Assembly (NCBI GenBank): GCA_019310745.1
Contig: JAFDDS010000094.1
Coordinates: forward strand, 1 to 6,380
Length of the DNA: 6,380 nt
Reading direction: 5' to 3'
Source: Deltaproteobacteria bacterium
GTDB taxonomy: Bacteria > Desulfobacterota > DSM-4660 > Desulfatiglandales > B25-G16
This document shows positions 1 to 5,889 of this stretch, in pieces. Within the stretch, counting starts at the first letter, position 1. Every line of letters starts with the position of its first letter. Under the pieces are notes generated by a model that was given only the letters and a program-made list of their open reading frames with translations, searched no databases and was not told where the DNA came from. The translations under genes and the position numbers were made by a program.

Positions 1-294
1 CATAGTCATACAATTCTAAAAACCCCAAAGATGAATGATTTTCGCGTTCAAGAGGAGCATGGTGGCAATATACGCCCTGTAAGTGCTGAGCCAGAGTTGC
101 TACATACCAGTCAACACGTCATTGACTCTCTTCCTCAGATACCGCTCTATGCAAGAGCAGACTTTGTCCGCACTGAACAAAACACATTTGCTTTAATGGA
201 ATTGGAGTTGATTGAGCCTTCGCTCTATTTCCGAATGGATGAAGACTCCCCAATGCGATTTGCCCACGCACTGACAACGCGGATACGCTGTTAA
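1..294 (+). CDS. ATP-grasp family protein, C-terminal part (5' end outside window)
   Basis: Reading frame 1 is open from the first base to a TAA at 292-294, giving 97 residues, so the gene starts upstream of the window. The Met at position 31 is internal, because the residues before it (HSHTILKTPK) continue the family pattern. Motifs in order: SHTILKTPK, then DFRVQEEHGG, then YARADFV, then LMELELIEPSLYF, and a final helix with RFAHAL. The ELELIEPSLY block supplies acidic and polar residues near the Mg-ATP site in the RimK/DcsG-like ATP-grasp ligases, enzymes that join a carboxylate to an amine through an acyl-phosphate. The substrate cannot be read from this fragment. It converges on the ste24-like pseudogene with about 55 bp between them. 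Family call is confident, substrate unknown. Confidence 0.8.
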   Translation, partial: HSHTILKTPKMNDFRVQEEHGGNIRPVSAEPELLHTSQHVIDSLPQIPLYARADFVRTEQNTFALMELELIEPSLYFRMDEDSPMRFAHALTTRIRC

Positions 295-295
295 C

Positions 296-330
296 AAAAA
301 AAATCCACATAATTAGTGTTTCAAGTGGAC
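296..330 (-). terminator. Weak terminator-like hairpin for the minus-strand cluster
   Basis: Read on the minus strand, TCCAC (329-325) can pair with GTGGA (308-304) across a 16-nt loop, followed by eight T residues (303-296). It lies just beyond the stop of the protease pseudogene at 350, where a terminator would be expected between convergent genes. The stem is only five pairs plus a possible G-U, so this is a weak candidate. Confidence 0.3.
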
Positions 331-349
331 AGCCCGCCGGTGTGTTTTT

Positions 350-1544
350 TTACGTGTTCCGTTGGTAATGTGTGGAAGCTGTTGAAACATTTTGCATCAT
401 ATTTTCAAGCCTTTCTATCCTTTCCACCGGTGGTGGGTGTGAATAGTTGAACCAGGAAAAAAGTGGATGTGGTACCAAGTTTGCCAGGTTGTCAGCACTA
501 AGCTTTATCTTTCTGGAGAGAGCCGACCCTACAGGCCTTAAGAAATAGCCGAGGGGGCCTAAAATGACAGGCACAAGAAACAGGCCAACGTAGTTAATCT
601 GTTCCGAAAAACCAAATGTTCGATAAAGGAGCTGCCAGTTAAGTAATTTCGCTACGATAAAGAGGCCAATCAAAGACAGAATCTCTAATAAAACGAGTTG
701 CTTGATGATATGTTTTTTCATCCAGTGACCCGCTTCATGGGCAAGGACTGAGAGGAGTTCCTCATCGCCATGTGATGCAAGTAAGGTATCAAAGAGCACA
801 ATTCTTTTGGTCCTGCCGATTCCAGTGAAATAGGCATTGGTGTGTTTGCTCCGTTTACCAGCATCCATCTGGAATACCCCTTTAACTGCAAGCCCCGACT
901 TCTCCATAAGGGTAGTTATCTTATCTTCGAGTTCTTTATTGGTAATTGGTTCAAATTTATTAAACAGCGGAGCAATTAATACCGGATATAACCACATAAT
1001 CAATAACTCAAACACCGAAATAACTATCCATGCGAAAAACCACCATGCATTTTTGATATAAATGATAGAGCCATACCCTTTGCCCAATCTATGACCCATA
1101 ATTTAATGGTTTTGGTATTGAATCCGTACCTATCTTCAATCACAAAGGTACTGTAGAGTTCAAATGGAATATCGAGCAGATTTGAAAATGCTGCAAAAAT
1201 GGCAAAAAAGACCAGCCCCCCACCTATAAAGCCTATATGCCAGGTAGTTATTATTTCAACCAGCCAAGGTAACAAACCAGTTAATAAAATGACAAGAATA
1301 AAATGACAAGCAATACCATCTGATCAAATAATTTTTCAACAATGCCAAATCTGGTAGACTCTGCTGTATACGCTATAATTGTAGAGAATTTTTCTTTATC
1401 TACTGTACCCTGAAAAACACGGGGAACATGATTTTCGTGCCGGCGCAAATGGTTGACATTAATCAGGTTTAAGAAAAGCTGAAACAGCGATTGAAAGACA
1501 AAGACTGCAAGGAATGCAATGAGCAATGCATTAAACTGGATCAT
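350..1544 (-). pseudogene. Ste24-type M48 (CAAX prenyl protease 1 family) membrane zinc metalloprotease, disrupted
   Basis: Three adjoining minus-strand segments (1544-1281, 1275-1024, 1099-350) together match one Ste24/M48 protease, an integral membrane zinc endopeptidase. Landmarks in order: N-terminal membrane helix (MIQFNALLIAFLAVFVF), HVPRVFQG loop, ILL-TGLLPWL helix, FELYSTFVIEDRYGFN, then LYPVLIAPLFNKF, AYFTGIGRTKRIVLFDTLL, the zinc motif HEAGH (codons 739-725), and PHPLFSWFNYSHPP near the end. Three lesions break it: a 14-bp tandem duplication at 1283-1310, a frame change near 1045-1060 with roughly 15 residues missing, and an in-frame loss near 505-511 that removes the EFEAD-type segment with the third zinc ligand. 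The ATG at 1544 is the only sensible start: a stop lies ten codons upstream, no good Shine-Dalgarno is seen, and nth ends 30 bp earlier, so it was probably translated after nth. Family call is secure; a working product is very unlikely. Confidence 0.88.
1283..1310. repeat. Perfect 14-bp tandem duplication (frameshifting)
   Basis: The unit aataaaatgacaag occurs twice head to tail at 1283-1296 and 1297-1310. Removing one copy turns the terminating frame (VILFLSFY-stop) into VILLTGLLPWLVEI, which is continuous with the next protease segment and fits the family. The duplication is therefore the cause of the first frameshift in the ste24-like gene. Confidence 0.95.
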
Positions 1545-1574
1545 ATTTTTAGTCCATATTTCCTGGTAGCCCTA

Positions 1575-2237
1575 CTATACCTTACCATAGAGTTTTTTCC
1601 ACCGGACTCCCTCTTCACAGAGATCAATGATACTACATTCCCGATGCCTTGGCCTTCTTGCAACACAGGTAGCCCGCCCATGTAATATAAGGAGGTTCGA
1701 AAAAAGCCTCCATTTTTCTTTTGGAACAATCTCCATAAGATCAAATTCTACCTTCGTGGCATCTTTGTTGTTACTCAGCCCAATGAGTTTGCTCAACCGT
1801 AGAACATGGGTGTCAACGACTATGCCTGGGATTCCATATACCTCAGTAAGGACAACATTTGCGGTCTTTCTCCCAATTCCAGGGAGAGATACCAAATCCG
1901 TAAGGTTGTCTGGCACTTCTCCGTTGAATTGCTCTAAGAGAGTGGTGCAGAAGGCCTTGATGGCTTTGGCTTTATTTCGAAAAAATCCAGTAGATCTAAT
2001 ATCATTTTCCAGTTCAGTTAGATCCGCCTGAGCATAATCTTTTGCGGACTTGTATTTTTTAAATAACACCTTGGTTACCTTATTTACTGTTACATCGGTG
2101 CACTGGGCCGAAAGGACTGTCGATACCAATAGCTCTAACGGATTTTTAAAGGTAAGGGCAGTTTTGGCATCAGGATATTCCTTTTCGAGAATCTCGATTA
2201 TGTACGTTACCCTGTTTCTGTAATTTTCTTTTTTCAT
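1575..2237 (-). CDS. nth: Endonuclease III (DNA glycosylase / AP lyase)
   Basis: The 220-residue product matches endonuclease III along its length (E. coli Nth has 211). The enzyme excises oxidised pyrimidines and cleaves the abasic site in base excision repair. Visible motifs: SAQCTDVTVNK (43-53), the helix-hairpin-helix LPGIGRKTANVVL (118-130) with the catalytic lysine at K124, and VDTH with the catalytic aspartate D142. The K-to-D spacing of 18 equals that of E. coli K120/D138. The C-terminal iron-sulfur loop has the expected spacing (191, 198, 201, 207), but position 198 is His (CAT at 1646-1644) instead of Cys. The ATG at 2237 has a GAGG 12 nt upstream, rather far. It ends with two adjacent TAG stops (1577-1572). 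It sits between panE (70 bp upstream) and the protease pseudogene (30 bp downstream), and is the only unbroken gene of the three. Confidence 0.95.
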   Translation of the reverse strand: MKKENYRNRVTYIIEILEKEYPDAKTALTFKNPLELLVSTVLSAQCTDVTVNKVTKVLFKKYKSAKDYAQADLTELENDIRSTGFFRNKAKAIKAFCTTLLEQFNGEVPDNLTDLVSLPGIGRKTANVVLTEVYGIPGIVVDTHVLRLSKLIGLSNNKDATKVEFDLMEIVPKEKWRLFSNLLILHGRATCVARRPRHRECSIIDLCEEGVRWKKLYGKV

Positions 2238-2255
2238 TTATTTTTCTCGCCTCAT
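2238..2255 (-). other. Possible five-codon leader ORF abutting nth
   Basis: On the minus strand an ATG at 2255-2253 opens a five-codon frame (MRREK) whose TAA is directly followed by the nth ATG, in the same frame. A strong GAGGGAG lies 6 nt before this upper ATG, a better ribosome site than the one before nth itself. It could feed ribosomes to nth by termination-reinitiation, or be the remnant of a longer nth start cut by a stop. It could also be chance. Confidence 0.3.
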
Positions 2256-2307
2256 GTGAGTCTCCCTCAAAGGGTCCACCTGAGCATCGGATAGATCATC
2301 ACAATTG

Positions 2308-3261
2308 TTACTCTTGATTGTGGCCAATAATGTCTCTTTGTGTGTAAATTCCCTCTATGACCTTTATTAATCTATAAAGTGTCTGATTTATCGGCGTTGG
2401 GATCCCATGCTTTTTCCCGAGCTCAATCACCTTTCCCGCAAACATTTCAATCTCCGTTTTCCTTTTAGCCTCGACATCTTGAAGCATGGAGGTTTTACCC
2501 TGTGGGGACAGGGTAGCCAGAAATGAATTCCAATTTTCTATGTCTTCTTCAAATAAATGGATTCCCTCTGCTTTAGCAATGGTTATGACTTCCCTCATTG
2601 CCGATTCCATGAGCTCCCTGGCTTCTTGAGAATTTTGAAAAACCGAATAGGGTGCACCTAATGCGGCCGAAGCCTGATTGATTCCCACATTAATCATGAA
2701 TTTCCACCAAAGTATTCGAATCATGTCCTCAGGTGTTTCGTATATAATCCCAGCTTGATCGAAAAGGGATTGAACCTTCAAGACACGCTCGGTAAGATGG
2801 AGATTTTTCGCCTATCCGAAAAATAACTTCCCCTGTTGGGAAAAGGTGATGCTGTTTGCGTTTCTTACCGCATCAATACCAACTGCAACAGCATACAGCA
2901 GTTTTTCTGTCCCATAGACAGCAGCGATCTGTTCTTCACTTTCAATGCCATTCATAATGGATAAAATTACGGAGTTCTTACCCACCCTGTTCGTTATATC
3001 CCTGATTGCTTCTTCGAGATGATGGTGTTTGACAGCTACTATAATAAAATCAGATGGTGGTGCTTTCTCTTCCGGCCTGATAACACTGAAAGAATAATGC
3101 TTATCGTTGACGATCAGCCCTTTTTCTTTAAGCCAGTCATAGCGATCACCTGTAGCCACAAAGGATATGCAATTTTTGTCTATTTCATAAAATTTGCTCG
3201 CATAGGAGGCACCCATGGCTCCAGCACCAATCACTGCTATTGTTTTAATAGGTGTGATCAC
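2308..3261 (-). pseudogene. panE: 2-dehydropantoate 2-reductase (ketopantoate reductase), interrupted by an in-frame amber codon
   Basis: One frame of 318 codons runs from a GTG at 3261 to the stop at 2308 and matches ketopantoate reductase, which makes pantoate from ketopantoate with NADPH on the route to pantothenate and CoA. It has the Rossmann motif IGAGAMG (11-17), MNG with N104, the active-site helix with K187, N191 and N195 (the spacing of E. coli K176/N180/N184), and S258 and E270 (spacing as E. coli S244/E256). Codon 150 is TAG (2814-2812), between FFG and AKNLHLTERVLKVQ; both sides stay in the same frame. Family members I recall have Glu there, so GAG to TAG is the simplest change. 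The GTG start is supported by GAGGGA 7 nt upstream. The second half has no good start of its own: a TTG at 2781 lacks a Shine-Dalgarno. As written only a 149-residue cofactor-binding half would be made. Nonsense mutation, strain polymorphism or a base-call error are all possible. Confidence 0.88.
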
Positions 3262-3376
3262 TTAATTTCCCTCTGTTACAATTTGACAAACTCGTAAAAA
3301 GTTTTTTGTGAGCGATTTGGGCCACTTTTGGAAAAAGATTCATAAAATATTAAGCGTTAAAATCGCCAAACTGTTT

Positions 3377-3529
3377 AAGGAGCATGTGTATGTCTTTTTT
3401 TGTAATGCCCTATAAATTCACAGTCCCGATAAAATCGGGATTGCTCCGTACATCTGCACCTTTTTAAAACGACCCTGAACGGGCCTTTGTTTTGGGCATT
3501 TGACAAAAAAAGACATACACATGCTCCTT
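3377..3529. repeat. 153-bp core bounded by perfect 27-bp inverted repeats
   Basis: The 27-bp ends start with AAGGAGCATGTGTATGTC and finish with a seven-T run. Each end carries GGAG, a 7-nt spacer and an ATG pointing inward, so the left arm opens a 25-residue frame on + (3390-3467) and the right arm a 32-residue frame on - (3516-3418). Both begin MSFFV because they are mirror images. The small frames look like by-products of the repeat rather than established genes. Confidence 0.75.
3424..3440. repeat. Short interspersed palindrome, copy 1
   Basis: TCCCGAT-AAA-ATCGGGA forms a perfect 7-bp stem with a 3-nt loop. The exact reverse complement occurs at 4563-4579. Two copies in one window suggest an interspersed REP-like palindrome; there is no T-run after it to make a standard terminator. 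Confidence 0.7.
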
Positions 3530-3679
3530 CTCAGGACCTTAGGCCAAGTTTTTGGCGATTAGCAAAGCATTTTATGAATCCCAAAATGGGCATCATGAGC
3601 AAGTAAAAGGACTTATTTCTTTTCAAATCATGACCGAACGATTACGCAATCCTAAATAAAAAAGTGATACATAACTACC

Positions 3680-3871
3680 CAGGTTCAAAGTTCCAGGTTC
3701 CCGGTTCAAGGTTAGAGAAAAAAATACTGCCGAATCATCAATCTAAAGCATTTGGTTTTGATTCGAAGATAAATGAGGCGTTCATCCGATTCTTGCCACA
3801 AGCCATGCTGTATTGCATGGATGTTAACCATGAACATTGAACGGTGAACCCGACAACCTGAGCAGTTACAG
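3680..3871. repeat. GTTC/GAAC degenerate repeat module, copy 1
   Basis: The left edge (3680-3713) is a run of near-repeats of GGTTC (AGGTTC, AGTTCC, AGGTTC, CGGTTC, AGGTT). The right edge (3826-3860) is the complementary type (TGAAC, TTGAAC, GTGAACC, AACCTG), followed by CAGTTACAG at 3863-3871 and an AT-rich tail. Between them, 3803-3820 forms CCATGC-TGTATT-GCATGG, a perfect six-pair hairpin. No coding frame is convincing. A related module lies at 4381-4605. Confidence 0.6.
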
Positions 3872-3959
3872 AAATACATATAATATAGAGAAAAGGCAAA
3901 TAATATCTTGGGGAAATGTTTCGAAGTTTATCGTATATGCTTCGATAGGGCTTTGAGGT
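3872..3959. other. Spacer downstream of DUF488 with a short hairpin
   Basis: AT-rich spacer between the first repeat module and the DUF488 stop. TCGAAG (3921-3926) pairs with CTTCGA (3940-3945) over a 13-nt loop, placed shortly after the DUF488 stop on its strand. There is no T-tract beyond it, so I do not call a terminator. Confidence 0.3.
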
Positions 3960-4307
3960 TTATAGCTCAGCCACTTTCACATTGAGGGAATTCTCAAGCC
4001 ATCTCGCAACTAATCGTCTGTGACAAAATGCTCCGGGTGGCTCATGGCAAAGCAATATCTTACCATCCAGATCATAATACACCTTTTGTGGATCGAGCTT
4101 ACTCAATGTTTCATTATAATATCGCTGCGCGTAGTCCTCTTTCGTTATCTTTCCTGCTCTCCACGCTCTAAGAAGACTTAACGATGGCATCAGATCAGGA
4201 TATTTCTCAAATTTATATCCTTTCATAGGCCAGGGAAAATCACTCCTCGCAATGCTTACTGTATGTGCTCTATCCTTTGAATCTTTAAAGCAACTAGTCG
4301 TGATCAT
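3960..4307 (-). CDS. DUF488 family protein
   Basis: The 115-residue product matches the short DUF488 form. The signature is near the C-terminus: ILLCHEPPGAFCHRRLVARWL (about 84-104), the conserved LLC-x-E-x-P-G-x-FCHR-x-LVA-x-WL pattern with two cysteines. The N-terminal half has the usual SIARSDFPWPMKGYKF stretch and a charged helix RAWRAGKITKEDYAQRY. The biochemical role of the family is not established to my knowledge. The ATG at 4307 is supported by AGGA 7 nt upstream. The gene looks full length, with no lesions, unlike the broken genes further left. It stands alone on the minus strand, bracketed by GTTC/GAAC repeat modules, which suggests it may have arrived or been maintained as a small cassette; that is inference. 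Divergent from the GAF gene. Confidence 0.85.
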   Translation of the reverse strand: MITTSCFKDSKDRAHTVSIARSDFPWPMKGYKFEKYPDLMPSLSLLRAWRAGKITKEDYAQRYYNETLSKLDPQKVYYDLDGKILLCHEPPGAFCHRRLVARWLENSLNVKVAEL

Positions 4308-4347
4308 GATGATTCCTGTGACACTCTATTTTCTTGACCCCTCAAGG

Positions 4348-4376
4348 TATTTACTATATATTTAATGTATTGTAAA
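4348..4376 (-). promoter_or_regulatory. Possible promoter for the DUF488 gene
   Basis: On the minus strand TTTACA (4376-4371) resembles a -35 element, and 17 nt further on TAAATA (4353-4348) is a poor -10 element, about 40 nt before the ATG. The surrounding DNA is AT-rich. The -10 match is only three of six, so this is speculative. Confidence 0.2.
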
Positions 4377-4380
4377 CGCT

Positions 4381-4605
4381 CAGGTTTAACGTTCCGAGAT
4401 CCACGGTTCAAGCCTGCCCTGGTGCGACGCAACGTGCGCTTTAAGATGGGTCTAATGAACACTGGACCCAGGGATTCTATAAAAAGGACTGCTAAACCAG
4501 GTCTGGGCCAGGGGTTAGTCAGATGAAGAAATGAAGAAAATCGTAAGGCCATCAACCCTGAATCCCGATTTTATCGGGAAACTCTGAACCTGTGAACAGT
4601 TACAG
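4381..4605. repeat. GTTC/GAAC degenerate repeat module, copy 2
   Basis: Same architecture and orientation as 3680-3871: a left edge with AGGTTTAACGTTCC and CGGTTCAAG (4381-4413), and a right edge with AACCCTGAA, CTGAACC and TGTGAACAG, ending in CAGTTACAG (4597-4605) plus an AT-rich tail. The right edge also contains the palindrome 4563-4579. An 8-bp tandem repeat ATGAAGAA x2 lies at 4523-4538. A minus-strand frame of 83 codons (4555-4304) crosses the module but looks fortuitous. Confidence 0.55.
4563..4579. repeat. Short interspersed palindrome, copy 2
   Basis: TCCCGAT-TTT-ATCGGGA is the exact reverse complement of the palindrome at 3424-3440, with a 7-bp stem and 3-nt loop. It lies about 75 bp before the GAF gene, inside the second repeat module. 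Confidence 0.7.
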
Positions 4606-4651
4606 TATTTTCTATATATTTTAACTATTCACAATCGTATCTTGAGGAAAA

Positions 4652-5815
4652 ATGGTAAGAAAAGAAATTGCATACTTTCGGGTGTTCCATGAGGTGTCGA
4701 GATCTGTTCTCTCTGTGCTTGATTCAAAGGAAGTGCTACGCCTTATTGTGAAAAGGATCGTTCCAGCGATGAAATTAAAGGCCGCCAGTCTTAGACTCTT
4801 GAACGAAAAAACCAATGATTTAGAATTAGCTGCATCCCGTTTCCTGAGTAAAAAGTATCTTAAGAAAGGACCCCTTGATGCGGACAAAAGTGTACCAGAG
4901 GTATTAGAGGGGAAACCAGTCCTGATTATTGATGCCAAAAACGATTTAAGGATTCAGTATCGGAAAGAAAAGGCGGAAGAAGGGATTGCCTCTGTTTTAA
5001 GCGTGCCCGTTCAGATTTACAACAAAGTTATTGGAATGCTGAGACTCTATACATCCTCCCCGCGATCATTTACTGAGGGAGAGATCGAATTTGCATCTGC
5101 CCTTGGCGAAATGGCTGGATTGGCTATAATAAATGCCAGAATGTACGAAAAAGAGAAGGAGAAACTGACCAGGCTTTTTACCAAAGGAGGCTTAGAGCCT
5201 GTCCATCAAGAGAGAATTAAAAAATATGGGATCAAAACCGTCACCAAGGAAACCTTTGACGCCAAAAGATCTGCTGCATTTTTTAAGATTTTACACGATC
5301 TCACTCGAGATCTACTCTATGATCTGAACTCACAAGATGTCTTGAGTTCTATGGTAACAAAAGCTATTCAGATTTTGCATATTAAGGGATGTTGTATATA
5401 TTTGTTAAATGAAACAACCGGTAGGTTAGAAATGGCTGCCTCAGGAGGGTTGAGCAATAAATATCTTCAAAAAGGACCTCTGTATGCAGATAAGAGTATG
5501 CCAGATGTGGTAAAAGGAAAGGTAGTTTTTATAGAAGATGTTACTACAAATAACCACATACAGTACCGAGATGAGGCGATAAAGGAAGGCATTGTAGCAA
5601 TATTATCTGTCCCCATCTTTGTTAAGGGATATGTTATTGGAGAGATGAGGCTCTACTCAGCAGAGAAAAGGGAGTATGATAAAGAAGATATAGAATTTAT
5701 CCTGGCCTCAGCAGAAATCGGTGGTATCGCTATTACCAATAGCAAATTTTATCGAAGACTAAAAAATGATATAAAATTCTGGGAATCAACCCTTTCATAT
5801 CTTGATATGAATTAG
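4652..5815 (+). CDS. Tandem double-GAF-domain protein (stand-alone sensor module)
   Basis: The 387-residue protein consists of two GAF domains, residues 7-166 and 209-368, joined by a 42-residue charged linker, with a 19-residue tail. A gap-free hand alignment of the two domains gives about 70 identities over 160 positions (44%), strongest in the block LSxKYLxKGPLxADKSxPxVxxGK and in IQYRxExxxEGI followed by LSVP, so the domains arose by internal duplication. GAF domains bind small ligands or cofactors and usually drive kinases, cyclases or regulators; no histidine kinase, GGDEF, HD or DNA-binding segment is present here. There is no signal peptide or membrane helix, so it is probably cytoplasmic and may act on a partner encoded elsewhere. 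The ATG at 4652 is supported by GAGG about 4 nt upstream. It ends with TAG and converges on the next gene. Fold is confident; ligand and partner unknown. Confidence 0.88.
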   Translation: MVRKEIAYFRVFHEVSRSVLSVLDSKEVLRLIVKRIVPAMKLKAASLRLLNEKTNDLELAASRFLSKKYLKKGPLDADKSVPEVLEGKPVLIIDAKNDLRIQYRKEKAEEGIASVLSVPVQIYNKVIGMLRLYTSSPRSFTEGEIEFASALGEMAGLAIINARMYEKEKEKLTRLFTKGGLEPVHQERIKKYGIKTVTKETFDAKRSAAFFKILHDLTRDLLYDLNSQDVLSSMVTKAIQILHIKGCCIYLLNETTGRLEMAASGGLSNKYLQKGPLYADKSMPDVVKGKVVFIEDVTTNNHIQYRDEAIKEGIVAILSVPIFVKGYVIGEMRLYSAEKREYDKEDIEFILASAEIGGIAITNSKFYRRLKNDIKFWESTLSYLDMN

Positions 5816-5821
5816 AAAAAT

Positions 5822-5889
5822 CTCAAGAAACTTTCCTTTTCTTTACGTAATAGTCCTCAAGAAACTTTCCTTTTCTTTACGTAATAGTC
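5822..5889. repeat. Perfect 34-bp tandem duplication between convergent genes
   Basis: The 34-bp unit beginning ctcaagaaactttcc occurs at 5822-5855 and again at 5856-5889; the match continues two bases into 5890-5891. The second copy includes the last codons and the TGA of the minus-strand gene (5857-5859). The first copy lies beyond that stop, so the encoded protein is the same with or without the duplication. Confidence 0.97.

Larger units (their letters stand above)
3337..3580. repeat. Large nested imperfect inverted repeat (MITE-like or bidirectional hairpin)
   Basis: The arms pair in blocks: gattcataaaat (3337-3348) with its complement at 3569-3580, aatcgccaaa (3361-3370) with 3551-3560, a perfect 27-bp block 3377-3403 with 3503-3529, and aatgccc (3404-3410) with 3494-3500. 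The two arms differ by small insertions (2 nt inside, 15 nt between the second and third blocks). The central 80 bp contain the short palindrome at 3424-3440. No target-site duplication or transposase is seen. It lies upstream of panE and downstream of DUF488. It could be a non-autonomous element, a remnant of a transposon end pair, or a transcriptional barrier. Confidence 0.8.

Noticed and set aside
1627..2031. Plus-strand frame of 134 codons opposite nth
   Set aside because: Antisense shadow of a clearly conserved gene, with no independent family signature.
2308..2781. Second half of panE as an independent gene starting at TTG 2781
   Set aside because: No Shine-Dalgarno before the TTG, the conserved frame continues upstream to the TAG, and the half lacks the cofactor-binding domain.
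3019..3297. Plus-strand frame opposite panE
   Set aside because: Antisense shadow; composition rich in Cys, Phe and Tyr, with no recognisable domain.
3680..3713. GGTTCAA-type stretch resembling a tRNA T-arm
   Set aside because: It is part of a run of GTTC repeats; no acceptor, D or anticodon stems surround it.
3879..3884. TATAAT as a promoter -10 element on the plus strand
   Set aside because: No -35 element at 16-18 nt upstream, and no plus-strand gene follows.
4304..4555. Minus-strand frame of 83 codons overlapping the DUF488 start by ATGA
   Set aside because: It runs through the GTTC/GAAC repeat module, is Arg/Pro/Leu-rich, matches no family I know, and DUF488 has its own Shine-Dalgarno. 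The overlap looks accidental.
3680..4605. CRISPR array
   Set aside because: Repeats are short, degenerate and inverted within each module, without regular spacers or cas genes.
5822..5889. 34-bp duplication as an attachment site
   Set aside because: Copies are adjacent with nothing between them, and no integrase or tRNA is nearby.
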